A program made the position numbers and the translations under genes. Positions 23,728-30,897 of a stretch of 30,897 nucleotides of DNA are shown here, piece by piece; the stretch's first letter is position 1; the number at the start of each line of letters is the position of its first letter. The DNA is from JBBSZK01 sp964354995 (lineage in GTDB: Archaea > Nanobdellota > Nanobdellia > Pacearchaeales > GW2011-AR1), in the NCBI GenBank assembly GCA_964354995.1, contig CAYHBQ010000006.1, positions 1 to 30,897 on the forward strand, read 5' to 3'. The notes below the pieces were generated by a model that did no database searches, was not told the DNA's origin, and saw only the letters and a list, made by a program, of their open reading frames with translations.

Positions 23728-24885
23728 ATGATGATTACAGGCATTAAAACACTCGATAATCTTGCGGTTAAAAATAAACGTGTTTTGATACGAGTTGATA
23801 TTAACAGCGACATTCGCAATGGCAAACTCATCCCTTCCGAACGACTTACCGCGCCACTCGAAACCATAAAAGAGCTTCAAAAGAAAGAAGCAAAAATAGT
23901 TCTCCTTGCTCATCAAGGCAGACCCGGAAGCAAAGATTTTACCTCGTTAAGACAACACGCGAATTTCCTTAAGAAAAAGATAGCTCATTTCGAATGCATA
24001 CCTGACGTCACCGGTATGCGAGCAATTGAAAGAATAATAGCGCTCAAATCAGGTCATGTTCTGCTACTGGACAATGTACGATTCATTAAAGACGAACTCA
24101 ACTACAAACTGCATACACCCAATGAACTCCTTGACCGCATTGCACCGCTCATAGACCTCTATGTCAACGACGCCTTTTCAGCCTCGCATAGACATCAAGC
24201 AAGTATTACCGGATTTCCACAACGAATTGAAGGAGCCATGGGTCGCGTATTCGAACGCGAATTACGCGCACTACAAAAGATAAACATGCGTAACGCGCTT
24301 CTCGTCCTCGGAGGCTCAAAACCCGAAGATAACATAGAGTTACTTAAAAAAACAAAAGGCAAGATACTCGCTTCCGGATTATTCGGGCCCTTTTGCCTCA
24401 TGGCCTTAGGAAAAAATTTAGGCCTACAAAATACAATAATGAAAAAAGAATTAACCCAGTATGGGTCTCTAATAAGAACACATCGCGCAAAGCTAATTAT
24501 TCCGCATGACCTTGCTATAGAACATAAAGGCAAGCGTCATGACCTACGCATCGACGAATTTCCCAAAAACGCAGAAATTCTTGACCTCGGAATACGAACC
24601 ATCGAAGCCTACGGAAAAGAAATTATGGGTGCAAAAACGATTTTCTTTAAAGGCCTCGCAGGACTTTGTAACAAACCCGAGTTTTCCATAGGGACCCATG
24701 CGCTTTTGATAGCGCTCTCTGAATCAAACGCATTTACACTCGTGAGCGGGGGCCATACATTGACTATGATTGAAAAATTCAACATCCCAAAAAAGAAATT
24801 TGGATATGTCAGTTTAAGCGGAGGATCGTTAATCCATTACCTTGCCAACGGCACGTTACCGGGTATTGAAGCACTTAAACAATGA
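23728..24885 (+). CDS. pgk: Phosphoglycerate kinase, archaeal type
   Basis: This 385-residue glycolytic kinase has RVDIN (substrate Asp), LLAHQGRPG (an archaeal version of the bacterial LMSHLGRP), LLDNVRF, NDAFSASHRHQASITGFP, GGSKPEDNIELL (hinge), SGGHT and the C-terminal VSLSGGSLIHYLANGTLPGIEAL, in the expected order. It is slightly shorter than usual (about 405). A TTTATAAA box (23692-23699) lies about 32 bp before the ATG and leaves a short leader with GAGGAAGG. The ATG at 23731 is also possible. Its stop overlaps the start of the pilin-like gene (ATGA). It has an archaeal signature beside a bacterial-type GAPDH. Confidence 0.93.
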   Translation: MMITGIKTLDNLAVKNKRVLIRVDINSDIRNGKLIPSERLTAPLETIKELQKKEAKIVLLAHQGRPGSKDFTSLRQHANFLKKKIAHFECIPDVTGMRAIERIIALKSGHVLLLDNVRFIKDELNYKLHTPNELLDRIAPLIDLYVNDAFSASHRHQASITGFPQRIEGAMGRVFERELRALQKINMRNALLVLGGSKPEDNIELLKKTKGKILASGLFGPFCLMALGKNLGLQNTIMKKELTQYGSLIRTHRAKLIIPHDLAIEHKGKRHDLRIDEFPKNAEILDLGIRTIEAYGKEIMGAKTIFFKGLAGLCNKPEFSIGTHALLIALSESNAFTLVSGGHTLTMIEKFNIPKKKFGYVSLSGGSLIHYLANGTLPGIEALKQ

Positions 24886-25595
24886 ACAAACAAGGACTCA
24901 GCGATATAGTTACTGTAATTCTCATTATTCTAATTGTGCTCATTGCAATAGGTATCATTTGGGCGTTTCTCCGCCCCGTAGTAAATGAAACCTCTCGAGT
25001 CGCCTCGGCGCAGGATTGTCTTCTCGTCGCAACTGAACCAATTTCATGTATGTATAGCGGAGGAGGGCAATATTGGTATGCTTCGGTTAGCGTGAAACGA
25101 GGAGCCGATCAAAAGAATGTATCAGATATCAGGCTCGTATTTGAAGATGAAAACGGGGCAACCATCTCAAGAAGCTGGAAAGAAAAGATTCTTGGAGGAG
25201 ACCTTCCCCAAACGCTTGAAAAATCAACCATAGGACTTTCCATTGGAAGCCTTGTGCCGATCACAGTTGCCACGGCCCCCTTACTTTCAGAAGAAGGGGC
25301 CTGCAGTCCTGTCAAAAAAACGGTTTGTGAACGATACGCGTATGAAATGGGAACGGGATGCCAGGACTTTAATCGAAACGAATTTGGAGATGGAGACGAC
25401 TACGATCACTTTGTATACTGTTACGAAACAGAAAGAGAAGGAAAAATTCAAGATCCTCCCTGTATGTACGATTATGATCCCGTACTCAGAAAACAAAGGA
25501 TCGACATAACACACGATGGCGGAATAACCCTTGATGATTTCAACGCATTTGTGGAGGCTTTCGTCATAGGGGATAATGACGGATGCTACCCGTAG
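24882..25595 (+). CDS. Type IV pilin-like surface protein with EF-hand/dockerin-like end
   Basis: This 237-residue protein begins MNKQGLSDIVTVILIILIVLIAIG, a class III signal peptide: basic start, a KQG-LS cleavage site like those cut by archaeal prepilin peptidase, then a long hydrophobic helix. The ectodomain has several Cys and an acidic region NRNEFGDGDDYDH. The C-terminal 30 residues (DITHDGGITLDDFNAFVEAF) resemble one half of a dockerin or EF-hand Ca2+ loop. It overlaps the PGK gene by four bases, so it is translated with a glycolytic gene. An archaeal pilus or surface anchor role is likely. The partner of the dockerin-like end is unknown. Confidence 0.78.
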   Translation: MNKQGLSDIVTVILIILIVLIAIGIIWAFLRPVVNETSRVASAQDCLLVATEPISCMYSGGGQYWYASVSVKRGADQKNVSDIRLVFEDENGATISRSWKEKILGGDLPQTLEKSTIGLSIGSLVPITVATAPLLSEEGACSPVKKTVCERYAYEMGTGCQDFNRNEFGDGDDYDHFVYCYETEREGKIQDPPCMYDYDPVLRKQRIDITHDGGITLDDFNAFVEAFVIGDNDGCYP

Positions 25596-25635
25596 TTTTA
25601 AATAAACCCTCGACGTGAATTAGCAAAGAGAGAGC

Positions 25636-26637
25636 ATGAAAATAACGTGTTTTGAATGTGATGGGTATGAAAAAAGCTTACTTGAAAAGGCGCTCCCTTA
25701 CGATGAATTAACGTTTCATGAACAACCCCTCGAACTAGACCATCTGAAGAATAATTCGTTCACCGAGGCACTCGTAATATTCATTTATTCAAAAATAACA
25801 CGAGAGGTACTTGAAAAATTTCCGTTTCTTCGTTTAATTGTAACGCTTTCAACGGGATATGACCATATCGACCTGCAAGCATGCAAAGAACACGGTATCA
25901 CTGTCTGTAACGTGCCAAAATACGGAGGCACTGCCGTTGCAGAGCATACCTTCGCGCTTATGCTTGCACTCGTACGACATATCCCGCAAGCAGTGCATAA
26001 CACCAACCACGACGACTTCTCTTTAACAGGATTGTGCGGAACTGAGCTCGCAGGAAAAACACTCGGCGTAATCGGTGCAGGAACTATCGGCTCAGCCGTT
26101 ATACGCCGTGCTCGCGCATTTGACATGAACGTCTTGATGTATGAACGCACTCCCAATAAACAACTAGCAAAGGAAACCGGCGCACGCCACGCAGAACTCA
26201 ATGACCTACTCAAACAATCGGATATACTCACGTTACATCTACCGTATACAAAACAAACACATCATATCTTAGACAAACGAAAAATGAAACTCATTAAACC
26301 GAATGCGTATCTTATCAACACCGCCCGAGGCGCGCTTGTGGACACGCACGCGTTGAGTGAATCATTGAGAACAAAACGACTTGCGGGCGCGGCACTTGAC
26401 GTACTTGAAGGAGAAATAGAACACCGAGAAGCTCATGCACAACGAAAGGAACACCATCTGAAACAACATGATTGGAGCACTATTCGTGCAACCCATCGGT
26501 TACTTAAACTACCAAACGTGATTATAACACCACACATGGCATTCTACACGCACGAAGCGACACAAACAATCATTGAAACGGCCGCGAAAAACATACGCTC
26601 ATTCCAGAAAGGAATTACTAGTAACGCGCTCTCATGA
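25636..26637 (+). CDS. ldhA: D-isomer-specific 2-hydroxyacid dehydrogenase, D-lactate dehydrogenase-like
   Basis: This 333-residue NAD enzyme has the Rossmann loop GVIGAGTIGSAV (G147-G152), catalytic R231 in NTARGALVD, E260 in DVLEGE and H300 in IITPHMAFYTHEA. The FYTHEA-type ending and the Tyr/His context near the active site match bacterial D-lactate dehydrogenase (LdhA) better than phosphoglycerate or glyoxylate enzymes. It could regenerate NAD+ after GAPDH by reducing pyruvate. TTTAAA (25598-25603) lies about 35 bp upstream with GAGAG before the ATG. Its stop overlaps the next small reading frame (ATGA, 26634). Confidence 0.82.
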   Translation: MKITCFECDGYEKSLLEKALPYDELTFHEQPLELDHLKNNSFTEALVIFIYSKITREVLEKFPFLRLIVTLSTGYDHIDLQACKEHGITVCNVPKYGGTAVAEHTFALMLALVRHIPQAVHNTNHDDFSLTGLCGTELAGKTLGVIGAGTIGSAVIRRARAFDMNVLMYERTPNKQLAKETGARHAELNDLLKQSDILTLHLPYTKQTHHILDKRKMKLIKPNAYLINTARGALVDTHALSESLRTKRLAGAALDVLEGEIEHREAHAQRKEHHLKQHDWSTIRATHRLLKLPNVIITPHMAFYTHEATQTIIETAAKNIRSFQKGITSNALS

Positions 26638-26821
26638 ACACAAAGAGTCTGAGTACGATCGTTATTATGGGTTTATTTATACACTCGCGATAATTGCCTT
26701 AGGGATTCTATGGTCCCTCCCGAGACCGTTTCTCATTGAGACCTCGGTGCCCAAGAAGATATTCAATCCTGCTACACGCTTTCTATTGAACCAACTTTAT
26801 GTGAATATGCCGATTACATAG
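26634..26821 (+). pseudogene. Short membrane protein gene with probable one-base frameshift
   Basis: An ATG overlaps the end of the dehydrogenase (ATGA) and reads MNTKSLSTIVIMGLF before stopping after 19 codons. One base back in frame, the sequence continues the hydrophobic stretch (YTLAIIALGILWSLP) and runs to a TAG at 26819-26821 (ending YVNMPIT). Joining the two at about 26675 gives one plausible protein of about 62 residues with a single membrane helix. No good start exists in the second frame. This suggests a one-base deletion in the DNA or the assembly, or a programmed -1 shift. Evidence is only pattern continuity. Confidence 0.4.
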
Positions 26822-26899
26822 GGGGGACTACCGTTTGCACAGGGCTGACCGAGGGCGATAATTATAAAACGCAATCCAAGCGAGAGTAACTTTAGTTCG

Positions 26900-27001
26900 A
26901 TGCGTCTCGTCGTAGCAGACACGCAAAGCGCAACCCAATCGTACAGCGAGCAAGACCTTCGCCTCGAACAACTTGAACAACAACCACCCGTGCCAGGTTA
27001 A
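26900..27001 (+). CDS. 33-residue micro-protein candidate
   Basis: The ORF MRLVVADTQSATQSYSEQ... ends with QQPPVPG. A TATTATAAAA-like box (about 26860-26869) lies about 35 bp before the ATG, a little further than typical. It is rich in Gln and Glu. The reading may be chance; it lies alone between the frameshifted gene and transaldolase, in a 260 bp interval that otherwise shows only AT-rich promoter sequence. Confidence 0.33.
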   Translation: MRLVVADTQSATQSYSEQDLRLEQLEQQPPVPG

Positions 27002-27081
27002 TAACTTTATTTAATCTTATTTAATTAGTAAAGAGGCAGCATACCTTTATATAGAAGTTTTCTTTTTAGAGTGCAGAAGAG

Positions 27082-27909
27082 ATGAAACTCTTTATTGATA
27101 GCGCTCAACTTGATGAGCTTGAAAAAGCTTACGCAACCGGTATTGTGGATGGCGTCACCACAAACCCGTCACTTGTAAAGGTAGCTCTCGATGATATGCG
27201 CAAAAAGAAACGCAAAATAGACATCGCGACGTATATCACCGAAATTCTTACACTCGCTAAAGGGACTCCCGTCAGTCTCGAAGTTGCAAGCACTGATGCC
27301 AACGCCATGATTGAAGAAGGCCAGACGCTGTATACAAAATTCAATCCGCTTGCCAACAATGTAGTCATAAAAATTCCGGTAAATAGTTCAGCAACCGGAA
27401 AGGCAAAAAATCTTGACGCACTACGCGCCATCAAATCACTCTCACAAGCCCGTATCCCCGTAAATGCAACTCTTATCTTCACCCCCGAGCAAGCGTTGCT
27501 CGCCGCAAAGGCAGGCGCAACCTATATCAGCCCCTTTGCAGGGCGTGTTGACGATTACATTAGAATACAACACGGGATAGGATTCGAAAAAGAAGATTAT
27601 TACCCCGCAGAAGGCCACATAGCCGGTGGCAAACATATACAGGACAACGGCATCGTCTCAGGCGTTGACCTTGTTGTAAAGTGCGTCCAAATTATAAAAT
27701 CGTATGGATTTAAAACACAGGTGATTGCCGCGTCTATACGCAATGCACACCAACTTCGCGAAGTCGCGCTTGCAGGTACACATATTGCAACCATTCCCTT
27801 TGCACTCTTCCAAAATCTCTCAGTTCACGCAAAAACCATTGAAGGTGTCAAAAAGTTCGACGAAGACATGCCTTCCGAGTATACAAAGCTCGCACAAGGT
27901 AAAAAGTAA
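27082..27909 (+). CDS. tal: Transaldolase, MipB/TalC type
   Basis: This 275-residue TIM barrel transfers dihydroxyacetone units between sugar phosphates. It has LFIDSAQ (D6), DGVTTNPSLV, the Schiff-base lysine K97 in VVIKIPV, NATLIFTPEQALLAAKAGATYISPFAGRVDD, and QVIAASIRN. Length fits the longer members of the small transaldolase/fructose-6-phosphate aldolase group. The VVIKIPVNS and inserted GHIAGGKHIQ loop vary from the 220-residue TalC forms. TTTATATA (27047-27054) lies about 31 bp upstream, with AGAAGAG before the ATG. It completes the non-oxidative pentose phosphate set in this window. Confidence 0.92.
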   Translation: MKLFIDSAQLDELEKAYATGIVDGVTTNPSLVKVALDDMRKKKRKIDIATYITEILTLAKGTPVSLEVASTDANAMIEEGQTLYTKFNPLANNVVIKIPVNSSATGKAKNLDALRAIKSLSQARIPVNATLIFTPEQALLAAKAGATYISPFAGRVDDYIRIQHGIGFEKEDYYPAEGHIAGGKHIQDNGIVSGVDLVVKCVQIIKSYGFKTQVIAASIRNAHQLREVALAGTHIATIPFALFQNLSVHAKTIEGVKKFDEDMPSEYTKLAQGKK

Positions 27910-27987
27910 CTGCTTGAGCGAAGAATAATCGCGAGCACCAAAATAACTCGTAGGAACTCTTATAAAAGAACATCACTTAAAGAAAAA

Positions 27988-29298
27988 ATGCTAAAAGAGG
28001 TTTCATTCTCATTCGATAATGCGCTCGTTCCATTTCGGGAGCAGTCACCTAGCAAAAAACACCTTGCCTCGCTCGCACGCAAAATGGCGGACATGACGCA
28101 TGACTACAACACTCCAGAATCGGTCATTGACCTCTGCCTCGATACCAAACTACACAAAACAATTCATGCATTAGTAAAAAAAGTACGCGCTTCAAAACCT
28201 GCCTTGCTAATTGTTATAGGCATAGGAGGATCGAACCTAGGGATGATGGCTGTAGAACAACTGGTACATGGAAAACTGCACAATGAAAATACCGAAACAA
28301 TAAAAGTGCTTTATGCAGATACGGTAGACAGCGATGAACTTGCAGAAATAAAAAGAATTATGCAAAAAACACTTGAAAAAAAGCAGACCGTTATCCTCAA
28401 CGCCATCTCAAAATCAGGCACAACAACAGAAACCATAGCAAACTTTGAGGTGCTCCTCGAAATACTAAAGAAACAAGATACGCACTATCGAGAACACGTC
28501 ATCGTTACAACCGATGAAGGTACACCTTTGTATCATCTTGCACAACAAGAACGATTTCACGCACTAACGATTCCCCGAGCGATTGGCGGTCGTTACTCGA
28601 TACTCACGGCCGTAGGATTATTCCCTCTTGAACTGGCAGGTATATCGATTGATCGCCTGCTTGCGGGAGCACGCGCCATGCGCGCCCGATGCCTCAAAAA
28701 AGAAAATAATCCCGCAGTCATCAGTGCAGCGATTAGACACTGGCATGCATTACACGCAAAAACTATTCAGGACATGTTCCTGTTTGGCAACGATTTCAAA
28801 TCATTAGGAAAGTGGCATCGCCAATTACTCGCCGAATCACTCGGGAAAGGATGCGACAGAGAAGGCAAACTATGTATCGGTATCACCCCCACGTATTCAA
28901 TAGGGAGCACCGATATGCATTCCATAGCGCAACTCTACCTTGGCGGGCCCTTCGACAAGTTCACTACGTTTGTTCGTGTACAGAAAAATAGGAGCGACAT
29001 ACAAACGCCCTCACACCCTGCATTCAGCGCACTCGTCCCCCATATACAATCAACATCGCTTCAAAAAATAATGGAAGCCATGTATAGAGGGGTAACTGAA
29101 ACATTTGCGGAGAAAAAAAGACCGTTTACCGAAATAATACTTCCCGACAAATCTCCCTATGCAATAGGACAATTCGTACAGTTTGAAATGATGGAAGTCG
29201 TATACCTTGCTGAATTACTCAACGTCAATCCTTTCGACCAACCCGACATTGAAAGTTATAAAAAGAAAACAAAAGAAATTCTTGCAAAAAAACACTAG
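27988..29298 (+). CDS. pgi: Glucose-6-phosphate isomerase
   Basis: This 436-residue PGI-superfamily enzyme has IGIGGSNLG (77-85), SKSGTTTET, IGGRYS, WHRQLLAESLGKG, STDMHSIAQLYLGGP and the C-terminal NPFDQPDIESYK. Length matches the shorter bacterial form (about 440), not the archaeal cupin-type isomerase. TTATAAAA (27960-27967) is centred 24.5 bp before the ATG (leaderless). It links glucose 6-phosphate with fructose 6-phosphate for glycolysis and the pentose branch. Confidence 0.93.
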   Translation: MLKEVSFSFDNALVPFREQSPSKKHLASLARKMADMTHDYNTPESVIDLCLDTKLHKTIHALVKKVRASKPALLIVIGIGGSNLGMMAVEQLVHGKLHNENTETIKVLYADTVDSDELAEIKRIMQKTLEKKQTVILNAISKSGTTTETIANFEVLLEILKKQDTHYREHVIVTTDEGTPLYHLAQQERFHALTIPRAIGGRYSILTAVGLFPLELAGISIDRLLAGARAMRARCLKKENNPAVISAAIRHWHALHAKTIQDMFLFGNDFKSLGKWHRQLLAESLGKGCDREGKLCIGITPTYSIGSTDMHSIAQLYLGGPFDKFTTFVRVQKNRSDIQTPSHPAFSALVPHIQSTSLQKIMEAMYRGVTETFAEKKRPFTEIILPDKSPYAIGQFVQFEMMEVVYLAELLNVNPFDQPDIESYKKKTKEILAKKH

Positions 29299-29327
29299 AT
29301 GTAACCACGAGCAGCGTAAGAACGCAT

Positions 29328-29358
29328 CGAAAAAAAAAAGAAGACAGGGCGAGGGAAA
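29328..29358 (-). terminator. T-rich terminator of the Cys-rich surface protein gene
   Basis: On the minus strand, TTTTT directly follows the stop region, then a run of ten T at 29339-29330. This is the T-tract type of archaeal termination signal. No strong hairpin is needed or seen. It lies between convergent genes. Confidence 0.5.
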
Positions 29359-29360
29359 AA

Positions 29361-30839
29361 CTACGCCGGCCCGCAACAATAATTGCCAAAGTCGTCAGGA
29401 GTATCGTATGAACTACACCAACTATAGCAGCCGCCGCTCATAATTTCGTACAAAGAACAGAAGTTACGCTTACACGTATCACAACTATCGCCAACATAGG
29501 CATCAGGGTAATCGACACGGCAGCCCTCCTTCGCACAACTCATATCAGTACACTTCTTCTCAAAACCCCACTGAGCCCTTACACACAAAGGATTTTCAGC
29601 TTCCTTTGCCTCACACTGCTGAAACGAGAGGTCATCGTAACACGTATAAGGGTTATCAGGAGTACACGAGTTTATCGTGCAACACGCGCCCATAACTTCA
29701 GGGCAAACACCGTATTCGCAAGCTTCTTTACCCGGAACCCAGCTAACACTAACAACCTGTTTATTTTCAACAGGGACGTTATAAAGCGCATGGCACGCCT
29801 CCTTAGAAAGATTTTCTCTGCACTCTTTAGGACCCTCACTAAACTCAAGACAACAAACACCAAATGAAGGACACGCGACAGACTCACACGTCTCACCGAG
29901 ATGCCAGTAGGCCTTAAAATCACGAAATTCAGAAAGACAGAACTGCTTAAGAGGAAGACCAGGAACAGGGTCAGAGTCATCGATGCAAAACCAAAAAGGA
30001 GGATCCCTTTTAAAACTAGATAAACAACATGCGCCGGAACAAATTGAATTACACGCCCCTTCGGGCTGCCAAGTAGGATAAACTCCGCAACATTCTTTTT
30101 TTATAACTTGATTCGTTTGGGAGTCCGTGCAATATGCAGACTCGCATTCGCTTCCTAGTTTACACCGCTGCCCAAAATTGCAGGAATCAAAAATAACCGA
30201 ACTACAAGAAGCAGTAACTTCAACGGTACACTTTGATTCAGAGTCAATAAGGCACCTTCCAGCCTTGTCGAAATAAGAACTACATTGATTTGCCGTTATG
30301 CGTGCACTAATGCCCGTTTCCTCAAAAAGAGAAGACGCATGGCTAAGAGCATCAAAATAGTTTCCAAACGTGGAGCAACCCTCATTTACTGCATCAATGC
30401 ATGAAGCATCTGCTTTTACACAAACCTCAAAAACCTTATCAATAAAGGGTTTACAACTGCTTGAAGAAGAATGACCGTTATATAGAAAACGAAGCTCTCG
30501 TCCCGAACATTCACCCGGACTAAATGCGTTACCGCAATCGGCATTCTCCCAGCATTGAGCATCATTAGTGTTTATAGGAACCATCTTTTTAACAGCACAT
30601 CCCATCTGACTATCCAGCCACGATTGACAAGATAATTTAAATAGATCATCGTCATCACTTTCATCATACACGCACAAACAGCAATCTCCTGAAGCTCCTG
30701 TTCCAGAAGAGCCTATCTTGGGAAGCGTCGTAGGGGCAAACATAACGCGTTCTACAAACCCATATCGTTGATTGAGTGCTAGTACGAGCACAATAACAAA
30801 AATCGTTATAACGATCCAAAAAGCAAACTCTCTCTTCAT
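29361..30839 (-). CDS. Membrane-anchored, extremely Cys-rich repeat protein
   Basis: This 492-residue protein has an N-terminal hydrophobic anchor or signal (about 5-23) and 52 Cys in the rest. The C-terminal half holds three tandem units opening GACC, GVCC and GACC, each spaced about 55-65 residues, with later C-x(n)-C, a W or F and a C-x3-C end. The first half has a Ser-rich segment SSSSSC and many paired Cys. The protein should be exported and disulfide-bonded, which matches the Dsb-type genes at the left of the window. It ends YCCGPA. TATATAAA (30869-30876) is centred about 33 bp before the ATG. No enzymatic motif is seen. Confidence 0.8.
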   Translation of the reverse strand: MKREFAFWIVITIFVIVLVLALNQRYGFVERVMFAPTTLPKIGSSGTGASGDCCLCVYDESDDDDLFKLSCQSWLDSQMGCAVKKMVPINTNDAQCWENADCGNAFSPGECSGRELRFLYNGHSSSSSCKPFIDKVFEVCVKADASCIDAVNEGCSTFGNYFDALSHASSLFEETGISARITANQCSSYFDKAGRCLIDSESKCTVEVTASCSSVIFDSCNFGQRCKLGSECESAYCTDSQTNQVIKKECCGVYPTWQPEGACNSICSGACCLSSFKRDPPFWFCIDDSDPVPGLPLKQFCLSEFRDFKAYWHLGETCESVACPSFGVCCLEFSEGPKECRENLSKEACHALYNVPVENKQVVSVSWVPGKEACEYGVCPEVMGACCTINSCTPDNPYTCYDDLSFQQCEAKEAENPLCVRAQWGFEKKCTDMSCAKEGCRVDYPDAYVGDSCDTCKRNFCSLYEIMSGGCYSWCSSYDTPDDFGNYCCGPA

Positions 30840-30853
30840 GCTAAAGCACAGTA

Positions 30854-30876
30854 CTTAAAAACTGGAGATATATAAA
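30854..30876. promoter_or_regulatory. Interleaved divergent promoters at the right edge
   Basis: CTTAAAAA (30854-30861) is centred about 33 bp before an ATG at 30891 on the plus strand. TATATAAA (30869-30876) is centred about 33 bp before the minus-strand ATG at 30839. The boxes are interleaved as at 2876-2911. Confidence 0.45.
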
Positions 30877-30890
30877 GATACTGAAGAGAG

Positions 30891-30897
30891 ATGAGCA
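30891..30897 (+). CDS. Possible start of a gene running off the right edge
   Basis: ATGAGCA follows GAAGAGAG, a Shine-Dalgarno-like sequence, and the TATA-like box at 30854-30861. Only two codons are visible, so no product can be proposed. Confidence 0.3.

Noticed and set aside
26573..26633. Start of the small membrane protein inside the dehydrogenase gene
   Set aside because: The predicted N-terminus (Arg/Lys/His-rich) is a frame shadow of the conserved dehydrogenase end; a frameshift model fits the hydrophobic stretch better.
1..30897. CRISPR array, insertion sequence or rRNA
   Set aside because: No spaced direct repeats, transposase motifs or rRNA-like stretches were noticed in the whole window.

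Overview
The window reads as a chromosomal segment of an archaeon, most likely a small-genome DPANN lineage of the Woesearchaeota/Pacearchaeota type (inference). The supporting signs are TATA boxes (TTTATAAA, TTTAAA or TTTATATA) centred about 24-27 bp before many start codons, which implies leaderless mRNAs; type IV pilin-like and membrane-anchored surface proteins; membrane-bound winged-helix regulators; an archaeal-type phosphoglycerate kinase; and a TGNVV motif after the membrane segment of the DsbA-like protein. Several genes look bacterial in type: GroES/GroEL, class I GAPDH and RpiB.

Left region (1-5.6 kb) is a thiol-redox and sulfur island: a DsbB-like oxidase, a membrane protein with outward Cys, a cysteine desulfurase, a two-TM winged-helix regulator with a Cys pair in its outward loop, a CAAC-motif membrane protein, a DsbA-like thioredoxin, and an unusual C2H2 finger-TM-thioredoxin fusion. 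A SemiSWEET-like small protein and a CobO-type ATPase follow. From 5.6 to 8.3 kb there is an Ig-like surface protein, two alanine tRNAs (GGC and CGC), a 23-residue basic ORF, and small unknown genes arranged around shared divergent promoters.

The middle (8.3-16.1 kb) holds groES, an unknown gene, and groEL. groEL is cut by an in-frame TAA at the codon equivalent to E. coli GroEL Glu191, the intermediate/apical domain hinge, with an ATG three bases later. Then come rpiB, a GNAT acetyltransferase and rpe as an overlapping operon, a membrane coiled-coil protein, and a two-gene operon of a SNF2 ATPase with a 22-Cys zinc-cluster protein.

The right half (16.2-30.9 kb) carries full-length transketolase, a Ca-type P-ATPase, a LOG-family protein, a PIN-like protein, GAPDH, two tiny ORFs, PGK, a pilin-like protein, a D-lactate dehydrogenase-like enzyme, a probable frameshifted small gene, transaldolase, phosphoglucose isomerase and a 52-Cys membrane-anchored repeat protein.

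Together RpiB, Rpe, transketolase and transaldolase make a complete non-oxidative pentose phosphate branch. With PGI, GAPDH, PGK and the lactate dehydrogenase-like enzyme this suggests a sugar-fermenting lifestyle. The Dsb-type genes would supply the disulfides needed by the Cys-rich surface protein. No CRISPR array, insertion sequence or rRNA was seen, and no stretch over 300 bases lacks a gene candidate.
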